Assembly: GCA_022578965.1 (NCBI GenBank)
Contig: MU400584.1
Coordinates: 62,001-126,000 of the forward strand
DNA: 64,000 nt
Reading direction: 5' to 3'
Source of the DNA: Xylaria sp. FL1777
Lineage: Eukaryota; Ascomycota; Sordariomycetes; Xylariales; Xylariaceae
The position numbers were made by a program, and so were the translations under genes. Every line of letters starts with the position of its first letter. Positions within the stretch are counted from its first letter, which is position 1. Under the pieces are notes generated by a model, which searched no databases, was not told the DNA's origin, and worked only from the letters and a program-made list of their open reading frames with translations. Positions 1 to 10,891 of the stretch are shown here, in pieces.

Positions 1-1630
1 GCGGTTTGCTCCTTGAAGATGCAGAATCGTTGTCTACGCCATCCTCAGCCCGGCCCTCACTCGCTGCGCGACTATTTGTCGCCTGACCCGTGCTGGTTGG
101 TGAGACGTTGCCGGTTTTGGATTTACGAGCCTTCTTCTGCTTGGATCCCTTTTCCTTGCCCTGCGCTCGTGCAATGTAAGTTCTGTGAAATCGAGCGAAC
201 GCGCATTCGGGTCCTAGGTCACAAGCACACCCACCATACTCAGAGAGTATAGTGTGTACCCACGCAGCAATGCTCTGGTAGGTCTCGGTCTCTTTCTCGT
301 TGAACTCGGGTTGTTTGTCTACGTCGTCGCTAAGGCCCAACAGTTGTAGCCATCGCCTTGCAACGTCTTTTTGTAGGTTGAACTCCCATGGGATCGTTAT
401 TTGCTCATTAGCTTTGATGGGTCGATCGCTTACAAGCCAAAAATGATACTCAGAACCCTCTGAGAGATATGTGTCTAGGGTAGCATTTGGCTTACAACTT
501 CGGCGCACATACCGAGCTTGGGAACCTTCTTTTCGTGTGTCAATATACAATGGGAGCATTGGGTGAAAAAAGACGAATGGCAGCGGAGAAGAGAGGTCTT
601 GCCATCGGTTACTCGGGTCTTGGCAATAGTCCTTCTGAATGCCAATTTGACCATTAAGCTCGACAAGAAGGACATTCTTATCAACTGCCTGAGGGGAAGC
701 TAAATACTGCCAATGAGCGATGGTATCAGAACCCACTGGTAGCTTCTTTGAGCGAACTTGAGGTGAAGCCTTGACCGAGTCGATATTGGGCGGAAGAGAT
801 TGGAAAACATCTCCATAATCCCACCCGGTCTCTTGTCTTAACTTTTCGCTGTCTCGCAACCATAACGAAAGGAGGTTAGATATTATCAAGCTCGCAAACG
901 AATTTGTCTGGACGATTGCGACGTCTCGATCCTCCTTGTATAGATCCATAAATCCACTTGAGTAATTATGTATCTCAAATTCATGAGGAAGATCTGAAGG
1001 TGTAGTCGCTGGACTAGGAGGGTGACCGTGTGGGTTTGTTGTCTTTTGGCCGTATGAAGGGCTACGTTTGGCAGCCTGTGAGCTAACAGACTGACTAGGA
1101 CGATGTGAACTCTTAGATTTCTTGTGCTGGTGCGTGTGGATGGGATCGTGGGCTTGTTTGGGGTTGATTTCGGGGCCACTGTGGCTATTCAACCCTAAAT
1201 CCGTGGGTCTGGCCTTCTTCTTCTGGCCCTTGGGTGGAGGTCGTTTGGCCGTCTTTCGTTCCGAGACGTCGGAGCGAGTCCCATTGGACTGCCGCAAAAT
1301 CTGACGTTCGTTGGCTCGCAGTCGATCCAATATTCGCGGGTTACATTCCACGCAGGAATGATTGAAGTCGTCTCGGTGAACCTCGACCATGTTATAGGGG
1401 TAGTAGCATTCGATATGCTGCCATGTATCACAGAGTTCGCAGTATATCGTATTCCCGTCATCGTCAGTGAAGTCGCAGATACACTTGATCGTATATGGCT
1501 CTTCTTCTGCCGGCGCCAGAGTCTTGTTGGGCACATGGTTGGATAGGGTGGGTGCGGACTGGGGACTGAGGACGGCGGTCTGACTCGGAGTCGATGATTG
1601 CGTGAGGAGGGAAGGGGGCTTTTCTGTCAT
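1..1630 (-). CDS. SET3: PHD finger and SET domain protein, Set3-like (3' end outside window)
   Basis: One open frame without stops runs from ATG at 1630 to the left edge, 543 residues visible, no intron needed. A C4HC3 PHD finger is complete: C50, C52, C64, C67, H72, C75, C93, C96, with the aromatic CDTWQH core. A basic low-complexity linker follows, then a SET domain with YVRRSCKPNA (the family's NHSC-PN position) and EQITIPWEF near its end, and a Lys/Arg-rich tail. PHD plus SET in this order is the yeast Set3 / animal MLL5-SETD5 type. Known members are scaffold subunits of a histone deacetylase complex, and the PHD finger binds methylated H3K4. The usual Asn-His of the SET motif is replaced by Arg-Arg, which suggests a non-catalytic SET domain; that is inference. 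The C-terminus is missing. Confidence 0.88.
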   Translation of the reverse strand, partial: MTEKPPSLLTQSSTPSQTAVLSPQSAPTLSNHVPNKTLAPAEEEPYTIKCICDFTDDDGNTIYCELCDTWQHIECYYPYNMVEVHRDDFNHSCVECNPRILDRLRANERQILRQSNGTRSDVSERKTAKRPPPKGQKKKARPTDLGLNSHSGPEINPKQAHDPIHTHQHKKSKSSHRPSQSVSSQAAKRSPSYGQKTTNPHGHPPSPATTPSDLPHEFEIHNYSSGFMDLYKEDRDVAIVQTNSFASLIISNLLSLWLRDSEKLRQETGWDYGDVFQSLPPNIDSVKASPQVRSKKLPVGSDTIAHWQYLASPQAVDKNVLLVELNGQIGIQKDYCQDPSNRWQDLSSPLPFVFFHPMLPLYIDTRKEGSQARYVRRSCKPNATLDTYLSEGSEYHFWLVSDRPIKANEQITIPWEFNLQKDVARRWLQLLGLSDDVDKQPEFNEKETETYQSIAAWVHTILSEYGGCACDLGPECAFARFHRTYIARAQGKEKGSKQKKARKSKTGNVSPTSTGQATNSRAASEGRAEDGVDNDSASSRSKP

Positions 1631-2326
1631 AATCTAACACACACCTCACGAAGTGAGATGTTGGAGTGGTGGTAGTGAGGAATTCTATCTTGAAGCGACG
1701 GGTGACATGACGACGAACGGTGTCTCGACGCGCCGACAATGTGGTCCTCGAGTGTCGTCTTGTAACGAAACGATTCGTATAGCGTTCATGCGTCGAGCGT
1801 CGCTGAGGTCGCAATTGCCGAGAGAGTGGTAGAGAGGCGAGGAATGGTCGACACAATACAAGACTCGGTGTGGCGGTAACGGCGGCGGTGGTGGTCGACA
1901 CAAAGAACACGACAGCAACAAAAGAGATTCGAGGGTTGCAGACACGAGGCACTATAATAGATTCGCCAAACGAAACGTTTTGCTAAGGAGAGACAAAACC
2001 GCGCAGGAAATGTAAACACGCAGAGACGAAACGAAAATAGTCGAGAGTCGCGCAGAAGATCGTGGCAGGAAGAAGGGGTTCGACGAGGGATGATGCGCCT
2101 CGAGGAAGAATGAGACTGGAGCGGAGCGGAAGCGAGAAAGGACTCGATATTAAATAAAGGTGAGGTCGTTTCCGAAAGATTCGAGGCGTTGTGTCTGAGG
2201 AAGACGAGTCTGCGGCGGCGCTGATTGATTGTCCCAGTTGGAAAAGGAGGATGGAGAGAGGAGGAAGAAGGCGAGGGACAGGCGAGTTGCGTGTATGTGC
2301 GTGGTGTGTGCGTGTGGTGAGGGAGG

Positions 2327-2349
2327 AGCAGCAGCAGCAGCAGCAGCAG
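2327..2349. repeat. (AGC)n microsatellite
   Basis: About eight perfect AGC/CAG units lie in the upstream region of the PHD-SET gene. They are outside any supported coding frame. Confidence 0.9.
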
Positions 2350-3096
2350 GAAACCAGCCAAAACAGATTGGTTGGCAGAGACAGACGAAATTGCCTGCTA
2401 CGAGCTAGATACCTTAGGTAGACTATCTAGGTAGTGGGCTAACCTACTATAAACCGTACCGGTGCTAGGATGGTAGCAGGTGCAGTACCTAGTGGCAGGG
2501 CAGGACGAGTCAAGCACCGCGAAAGCCAGTGGCTGCTGGGGGAATGGGACCCGGTGCAGGCCCAGGTGCCAATTGCCAGTGCCAGTACGGTGCGGCGGTG
2601 GAGATTGCACCGTGGCTCGCCCTAGCCGCAGGAAGAAAGACGGGACAAAAATCAAAAAATAGAAAAAATAAAAAAGATACCTACGCGATGTACCATGTGG
2701 CCATGTCGCTAAGGTGGTATGTGCGTCGCAGCACAAGCTCAGGCTAAGAGATACATTGTACTTGAACAGGTACGTTTCTTACGTACAGATGTAAAGTATT
2801 GGTATAGTATCGGTATATGACACAACACCAAACATGCATTCAATGGCGGAAAACAAGCAAAAGCCGGATGGACTCGGCAACAGAAGAGAAATAGGTACTG
2901 GGCTGCCAGTAACCGGCTGCATCGATTGGGGGGGAGCCGACATCGCGAGAATTACCGCGCTGTTGCTGGCACCGCCGTCTTCACAGCTACTGTACGGGAC
3001 GGGAGAGGGGAGAGGAGACAATATGAGAACATTGAAGGTACCCACCGAAGTACCGTAGCTGGCTAACAGCGCCGTTAGCGGTAGCGCGCAGAGGGC

Positions 3097-3198
3097 AGCC
3101 AGCCAGCCAGCCAACCAGGGTGGACTGGCAAGGTGACCAGGCGGGGTATCTGCCTGCCTACCTGTCTGCCTGTCTGCCTGCCTGCCTGCCTGCCTGCT
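3097..3198. repeat. Tetranucleotide repeats (CCAG)n and (CTGC)n
   Basis: A short CCAG run at about 3097-3118 is followed by an imperfect CTGC/CTGT run at about 3150-3198. CCAG-type and CTGC-type units are partly complementary, so the pair could fold back. It is in non-coding DNA. Confidence 0.8.
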
Positions 3199-3770
3199 TG
3201 GTGTCTGTCTGCTGTACCAACTGGGAAGCGCCTCCACGACAGACTATGAGAGGAAAAGGAAGAGGGTCGGGAAAAGGAAAAGACACACGGCGACAGCAGA
3301 TGGATAGAGATGAAGCAAGAAATCGGTGTCCAGAAATGACTGGGAAAGTCGACTCCGACCATTCACGTCCTTCTCGTTGATTTTGATCAATGCTGGCAGA
3401 CGGCCCGACGGGGGGGCAAGGGCAAGAAAATGGTCGTCACAGACAGACGGACGTTGTGCTTCTAAAACACGAGAGTTTGGCTGAGTCGGCCAGAACGCAG
3501 AACACATGAAAGACGAGGGTGAGATTTGGCTTGGTATGGAGGAGAGACGGTAGGGTAGAAGGGTCGGGTACGTGGTTAGGATGTCCGTGGCAGCTGGCTC
3601 TGGCTACATCGGGCCTAGCGTCCATGCTGCTTTTACTCACGCTCGGCTCAGTCAAATCCAATGCAGGCACGTGCCCGGACCAACCGGGTCCATAACCTGG
3701 GAATTATGCGCATTTATGCAAAACGGACTTGGAGAAGTCGGAACCTGAACTTCTTAAACTTACCGCCTCT

Positions 3771-4083
3771 TACGTAGGTTGTGGCCAAAAGTCTGGACCA
3801 TCCTTAAAAATTAAGTACAGTGTATTTATTTACCACGTACAGTAATTACTTCTCAATTAGGAAAAGTATGTTAATTCTTGCCAGACTAATAACGGTCCGA
3901 AACTAATGTATCTTTTACTTTACAGATCGTTATCAGACCGAAACGTAAGCTACTAAGCTATTAACGGTCCGGCAAGAATCGATATCTTCTTTCCTAATTG
4001 GGAAGTACTTACCGTACGTTGTAAATAGATACACTGTACTTAATTTTTAAGGATGGTCCAGACTTTTGGCCACAACCTACGTA
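3771..4083 (+). mobile_element. MITE copy 1, Tc1/mariner-like foldback element
   Basis: Both ends carry TACGTAGGTTGTGGCCAAAA and its reverse complement. The inverted arms extend about 115 bases with few mismatches and enclose a centre of about 80 bases. Excluding the outer TA on each side, the element is 309 bp, compatible with the TA target duplication of Tc1/mariner elements, whose terminal repeats often contain GGCCAAAAGT-like words (family knowledge). There is no transposase frame, so it is non-autonomous. A second copy in opposite orientation lies at 24468-24779. Confidence 0.85.
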
Positions 4084-7000
4084 CTACGCATAAGGTCACT
4101 ACCTACTAGGTACCTACCTACCGTATTACGGAGTCTTATTATGGGTATGTACGGAATGCAGCCCCACACCAATGTGGCTTGTTCAACAAGTAATTGACCA
4201 GTACAGCTTTTGAGCCTCGTCCATCTAAATCCGTCCCGATAGCCCATCCTTATAGCCTATCCTTGGGTTGAACAGGTGAGGTGTCTCGGTCTGACGACCG
4301 ACCTTGTCGGAGATGTGGGGTTCGTCTGCGGTGTCATGTCCCGGGCACTGAAACCAATCAATTACGGTTGAGCTAATGATGCTAGTCCCGAAGGACAGTA
4401 GGTGTGTAATTATCAGCAACTATATCACCCCACCAGCACCCATTGCTATTGGCCATATGATCTTTCGGTGATGATCGAAAGTAGAGCTTTGTATAGGCAT
4501 CACCACCTCTAGATCTAGCCACCAAGCTTATATCCTTACGTTCGATTCTTTACTGGTAACCTTCAATTCCCCCATTTATTTAAATAGGCAAAACAGCTTA
4601 ACGCAAGTGCTTTTTTTTCCCCAACGACTTGCCACTTGGATATACTTCATATGTCCATAGGTTAACACCAACTTTCAATTTACTTAATCACCAATACTAG
4701 CAGTAACTTACACGTTGATTCTCTACACGTTATGATATACAACAAAGAAGTGATGCGTTACGCGTGCTTTGCGTATTATTTTGGGGTGTCTATTGGGATG
4801 GGCGTAGGGGCGTTGTGCACCTAGTTCGGCCTCAGTGCCAATCCTTCATCTATATATCCTCGTCTCGTATCTTACTTAGGGCGACCTGTATACTTACATA
4901 GAACATTTCGATCTAAGCAATCGAAACAGCTACGGGAGCCCGCGAAACTTCAAGATATATCTATACAACGTTACGATATGGAAATCCAACATTCCACTAC
5001 TCTCACCCTTCGACCCTATCTATATCGGTCCTGATCTTTCAGACACAGTACTCAACGGAACCGAGCCATCAGTCATATCTACGTATGCCTTATCTCTCTA
5101 CTGCCAGCCGTTCGACGGGCGTGGGAGAGTTACCCGATGCCTATAAAACAAGAAGAAAGGCGGCTATATTTTTCGCTATAACGATTTTGGGCAGAAAAGC
5201 ATGATAGCAAATCTCAAAATCGTTAAGGATTAACGGCTATCACTAATAGGAAACTTAGTAGTTTTAGTCAAAATAGTTTGAGTGATATTTCTGGGAGATA
5301 CCCGAACTTAGGGCCGCATTGGAAGGGAAGGAAGATGATGTGGAGCGGTGCCATGAATGGCTAATGAAGCACTACGAGGAAGTGACGATGCTACATTCAC
5401 AAGATGTAATCGAGAAGATCACTACCGTAGGTTATAAAAGAAAAGGTATGAAGCTTCATAGTGGTGAAAGGCCTTTTCTTTGTTATGAAGCAATGTTGCC
5501 GACAGCTAAATGGCGGCCCTAGATTCTCTCACAGAGGCGAGGGATTCATGAGGATATGGGTCAGGGGATGGTCGTCATTACGAAATTTAAATTGCTTGTA
5601 GATACGGTACTAAACTAACGTGTGAAAAGGCATTACATGCGTTTTACTCTTCCCATATAACAGAAGCCCGAATAGCCTATTATAAAATCGCCTGACGTAC
5701 GTACTACTAGCTCCTTCCTCTCTAGTTTCCTCTCAATAAATTTGCTCCATCAAGAAACCGCCGCCCGGCAATCCCAGATAGCATCATCATCATAATCAGA
5801 AAGACCAGACTTGGTAGAGCTAGAGAGCCTTGTCTACTTAGTATTTGGGGTCTTGGTACATGTCCGGGCACGACCGACTTGCCTAGTCAAGGACATCGCT
5901 TCTCGCTTCTGTTAAGGGTAATGAAGACCCTTAGACTTTTTCTCGTCATCTTAGGGAGAGTTGGCTATCGAACGCAGTCAAGATTTTGACCGGAGTAAGA
6001 TTCTGTATACTATATTTGAACATCCTTTAGTATGCGTACAGATATTGTCTTTTACAAAATAGAATTCCTTCATCTCGCTCTCTGCAGGACTTCTCAAAAT
6101 ACCCACTCTGTGCTGTAAGCACTAGACTGTGTGTATTGGGATGTTGCTCACTTAGGTACGTTAATGCGATCTCGCTGGTTGTGGTTCTATGCTAAGTACT
6201 GCGTAACACGAGTTGTAAGTTGCGTAGCAAGCCGATTAAAAGCTGATTGGAGAGATGTGTCATGTCGATTTTGATATTTGTGTTTACCGCGCCGCTTGTG
6301 ACTCACCGATAGCAGTGACTGACAAACGTTTGAAGTGCTGGGTCAATCCCCGGCTTGTATCAGAAGGAACGCCACGATTCATTTACGGATGCATCCTCCA
6401 TTGCCAGCTCCGTGTAGACAGCTTCCTCATCTCCCTTACATTTTACTTCGGCTGTGACTTTCAGGTTACGGCTATGACTTTTGGAAACTCCATGGCGATT
6501 AGATGGTATTATTAGAAATCATAGCCTCGAATATAATTGGACGGAATATAAAGTTCTAGAGATCTGTTTAGCCACAAGCCGTCAACGGAATCCCTCCGTA
6601 TAAGAGATTTTACGGTAAAGTCGGACTGTTGCGCCAGTTACTTGTGCATAATTTCTTTATGCATTTGACTCTTTTTTTGGATGCATCTTCATTGGGGGCC
6701 AAGCTCAGGCTAGGCCTTCAGGCTTAAAGCAGCGTGGGTCAGGTCCGAATGTGGCACCTAGGTGGTGGCTATGGATATTTAGTTGAATGAATGGGAAATG
6801 CGAAATGCGAAAGGCGACAGGTGGTGAGCGGTGCGCGCAAATGGACAGTATGCAAATTACTGTAGCGGACTGTACCGAAGGTAGTAGCCTGAGGCGGGGG
6901 AAGCGCAGACGAACAGGGGAGGGAAAGTAACTCGCTCACTCACTCACCTTAGAATAGGTATGCCTTAGGCGCAAAGGCTAGTCCTAAATTGTGGCGTGCG

Positions 7001-8299
7001 TCGGTTCGATACGTCTTATCGGCCAACCAGAGCCACTTTACGGTTGCAGAGTACTGTGCAGAGCTCACATCCCTTGTCCCTTGACCCTGTCCTTTGTGCC
7101 CGGCCCTTGTCCCTGTCCCTTGTCTTACAGCACGAGCCATTCCTGAGCCCGACCAAGATTCCCTCCATTGTCTAGTGCATCCAGAAGCCCAAACCTCCAT
7201 TCTTGACGCCTCGGGCTTCAGATCGAGGCTTTCATTAGTGTCCAAGCACGGCTTGGGAAATCTGTGGTGTTGTTTGTGTTGTAGTAGTAGTAGGTACGAA
7301 ATGAGTGAGAGGTTGTCTTGGGTGTGATGCTCGGATGCGTGCGACGGCCAACTTTCGCTTCCCAGTCCGGCAAATCATGCTTCGGCTACGGTATAACCAA
7401 CACTGAAAGCCATGGTGACGGAGACACACATGCCATTCTACAGAATGATGCCCTCGGCTCTAATAGTTGGGATCGAAAGGTAATAATAGGTCACAACTGA
7501 GAAGAGAGCCTCATCTTTGACTGCCCAAACCGACCCTTATTCGACACCTGATGTCATAATGGACTGTGATATGAGACTCCGTGATCTTCGGTAGTGGTCG
7601 TGAGTGCAAGTCTTGTTGGTAGAACAGGCGTAGTCGGGGGCTTTGGTATTTCATAAGACACATGTAGGGTTAACAGAGCACGAGAGGTCTGTCGATGTTT
7701 ATCTTACGTGCAGATCTAGCTGTGTAATAGAGTGGGAAAAGCGATTGATGTCGTGGCCGAGGATTCGGAAAAGCCAGTCTTCCATGCAGGGCATGTTCCC
7801 GAATACCTACTGCGTCGCGAAAACAAGTTATGTTGGCATCGATTGTTCGCTGGTCGCTGGCAAGAAGTCTTACTGACAGGGTTTGACCAACCCTTCCAGT
7901 CAGACTGATGATTCATGCACCGGCCGATATGATCGCATACCTCGGCGATATTAGGTTACTGGACCGTACTGGAGTAGCTATCCCGTGGCGATCGTGCAAT
8001 AGACCAGCCGGGCGATATCACGGCCAATAAAACCGCCCGGGCACATCGATCGACAAGAAGATAAAGCTCTCGTTGGAAGAGACTGCTGGTCCTACGCAGC
8101 TACCTATATGACAATCCGTTGCACGCTCCTGATTAGCTACGCTCGGCCTCCTCTGCACTAAGACGCATTAGCGAATGGTAGGCAACCTGCCGTGACACAG
8201 TTGCCTTTGTCATATGATATCACTTTTATTTGGGAGCCTGGGCGCTGCCTGGAGTCTCTTTCTCGATCACTAGTGGTCATCACCACACTCCAGATGCCC
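4084..8299. other. Gene-poor intergenic region
   Basis: I see no supported gene. Open frames at 5319-5522, 6255-6515, 7094-7327 and 7643-7876 are short, lack recognisable motifs and show no splice-linked extension. Base composition varies from AT-rich (about 4550-5250) to balanced. A TACCTACTAGGTACCTACCT-like word sits at about 4101-4124 and a 47-base hairpin at 5179-5225. The stretch may be decayed transposon or gene remnant; the sequence alone does not show which. Confidence 0.5.
5179..5225. repeat. Short inverted repeat (hairpin)
   Basis: TAACGATTTTGGG at the left and CTCAAAATCGTTA at the right are complementary over about 12 bases with one mismatch, around a 21-base loop. No adjacent gene explains it. 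Confidence 0.6.
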
Positions 8300-8745
8300 G
8301 CGGCAGAAGCGGGTCCGAATGAAAACTTCACACGCCCTCAAACCGACTGTAAAAAGCCATCAACTTTACGAACCAATGTCTCTAGCATATAATACTCTTA
8401 AAAATAAATAAAAATTATTAAAATAATCTTTAAAAAATTATCTACAAGTTGATATATATATGTGTGTATTATAACTAATAAAACCTGTTTTATATTAGTA
8501 GGAAAAAATAGTGTTATTTTTTTATTTTGTTAAACTTTTGAAATAAGATAACAAGCTTAGTTTGTTTTCTCCAAATTCGAAAAAAATATGAGAGTATACT
8601 CGGACTTTAACTCTAACCTATTACTTAATATTGTATTTTTCTGATTTTATCTGGTTATTTTCTAAGCGGTTAAAGTGGTCAAGTTTTGGTGTATTCAAGG
8701 GTATGTGAAATTTTCATTCGGACTGGCTTCTGCCCGCGGGTTATG
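8300..8745. repeat. AT-rich island flanked by inverted repeats
   Basis: The arms at about 8296-8335 (CCCGCGGCAGAAGC, then GTCCGAATGAAAA) and about 8704-8742 (their near-complement) match over roughly 38 bases with about four differences, and weaker similarity continues inward. Between them, about 8390-8680 is extremely AT-rich with runs of A and T. An AT island bounded by GC-richer inverted ends fits a transposon relic degraded by repeat-induced point mutation. There is no coding capacity. Confidence 0.6.
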
Positions 8746-10891
8746 TAAGGCCTCAGGGAGACCAGTCATTTGGCAGTTTGAATTTTCCCAGCACCCATGT
8801 CGGAAATGTCGGACGCGAAACGGCCGCCTATTACAAAAGCAGTCACAGCTGCTGTCTCAGATATCAGCAGCTACTGGGAAGATCCTAAACGGGGCTCCTC
8901 GCCATGGCTAGCTAGTCTGAACCCTATCCCGCATGTGCAGTATTGATTGTACCCAATTTTTGAGGGGCGGCCAGGCGTCAGAAATTTATTTTGGATATTA
9001 CCTTACGTAGTAGTCACTCGACGACAAGATATCCGCGCGTCGGGCGACGGATGTTTTGTTTTCGTAACTGTGGCATTATGAGCGATGATGGCATGACGAA
9101 ATTGGTGGCCACGCGGAGCAGCCGTGAAATGCTGGCATCGATGCGACAGCTGAGGTCTTCAACCACTCACTCCTCACGTAGGTACTCACTACTCTCGGGC
9201 GAGGTGAAGCCACACTCAGGTCGCGGTCATAGTCGCGGTCACCCTCGCCCTCACCGCTTTTCCACTCGCTCGATGACCCTCAAAGCTGTGTGTTGCATGA
9301 TGCGCGTGCATCCGTGGCGACGGATGAGAAGCTCGAGAAGCAAACAGATGACCAAAGGTGATGAGATGGGGGTGGGGGCAGGGGGGCAGTGCAGAGAAGC
9401 TCAATTCAGAACAGGACAGTACAGTATATGTGTATGCGTAAGTACGCATTCTGGCACGCAGTAGGGTGCTTGCGAAAGACGGGTCGATAGGGCTCGTGAA
9501 TATAATTGGCTACCATTTTGGGATGAGATCCCTACATGACGAAGAGCTCCGGCTGACTTTCGCATGACTGTCATAGCACAGCAGTGGTATTGTGCGGTGT
9601 TTTGTGAATATTGAATACCTAGTAGGCTACCACCTGCATAAAATGAGCCTCCTGTGTGTACAAGATAGGTAGGTAGGTGTCGGTTATGATGGGATGGATG
9701 GATGGCATGACTTCGGATAAGGCGGAAGTATCTGCGATTGGCACTTATGGGAAATGTCTACGCAAGTCCTAATACTAATGCCCATTTCCCAGGTCAGCGG
9801 CGCGGCTAAAGCAGATTCTCTATACGTTCCGGGATGAAATAACACTCCATTAAATAGGTACAGAACTCAACACGCTAACAGTCTCCATCACTGCATGAGT
9901 TAGGCTTTAACCGAACGCCGATTGGGGCTTCTAATATACTCATCTTCCTCGTGGCACTACACATGGTAATGCACACAATGAAAACGAAGGTTTAAGACAT
10001 CAAAAATTGCGAGGAGTACGATCCCGAAGGATAATACAGAACAGTTAACTCCGCGCTGTGCAATGCAGGTCTCCTGTCCTACCAGTCGAAATTCTGGAGC
10101 TTCAAATGGTCCCTCAAGGTAAGTATGAAGAAGAAAAGAAAGAAACAAGTCCAGAGGGGGGAGAGAGGACATGTATTTATAGGCCAAGGAGGGGGCACCC
10201 TGGTGGCTGGCTGATTGTGCCAGGTGGGGCTTTGTCCAATAGTAGTCACGCTAGCTTTGTATCCTGGCCAATCAGAAAATTCTGGTGCTTTCAGCAATGG
10301 GAATAATAAATTCGATGCTGAATCCGATCATCTAATTGGTTTCCACATACCTGTGCGTAGTGATTCAGCTCCACACATTCTTAGCTAGTACTATAGACAA
10401 ACACGAGAGACAAACAATCTCAACACTCAGGCACAATAATGAATAGAACGCTCATTGTAGGATCTACTACGTACGGTACTGTGGCCAGCGTTAACACTAT
10501 CGGTATATTGAATCGTCACGACACAGTATAGTTCCACTTTACTCGCTAATGGCGTTTACCACATAGCAGCATTCGAATCCTCTAGGCAGCGCTTGGAGCA
10601 GTAGTTGTCAGATTGATCAATCAAACCTACGCTCTTCCTCGGGCATATTTCCGTACGAGGATGTTGCTTCATAATGAGTACGGAGCTCTTTGCTTTGAAC
10701 GTCTTCCTACAGAAAGCTCTGTCGCGTACCTTCTACTTGTTCAACATGTTGATTTCCCGGACAGTTACAGTGATGCTTTCGACACCATGGTCACATTATG
10801 CCAGATCGCAAACGGTGACCTTGGAAGATCTAGTCACGCTATGACTCACAGCTGGTCATATCTCTCAAACAAGCTACTTCATGATGTTGCT
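8746..10891. other. Gene-free region left of the GMC oxidoreductase
   Basis: No supported gene. A 49-codon frame, 8797-8946, starts MSEMSDAKRPP and ends PHVQY just outside the AT island. I do not recognise it. The longest frame (8991-9464) is Arg/Ser-rich and starts at a non-ATG codon. A frame at 10613-10999 runs antisense to the last GMC exon and is taken as spurious. Confidence 0.5.

Larger units (their letters stand above)
1631..3770. other. Gene-free upstream region of the PHD-SET gene
   Basis: No convincing coding frame was found. The first 800 bases form the likely 5' UTR and promoter of the minus-strand PHD-SET gene and are rich in G and A on the plus strand. Short open frames here are low-complexity (Ser/Arg/Leu) translations of simple sequence. 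The stretch also holds an AGC microsatellite and a CTGC tetranucleotide tract, listed separately. Confidence 0.6.

Noticed and set aside
5319..5522. Possible C2H2 zinc-finger remnant (HSGERPF string)
   Set aside because: Only the linker-like HSGERPF is present; no Cys/His pairs at the right spacing. Probably coincidence.
8991..9464. 157-residue plus-strand open frame
   Set aside because: Starts at a non-ATG codon, is Arg/Ser-rich low complexity derived from GC-type simple sequence (GGTCGCGGTCA-like repeats), and has no motif or splice partner.
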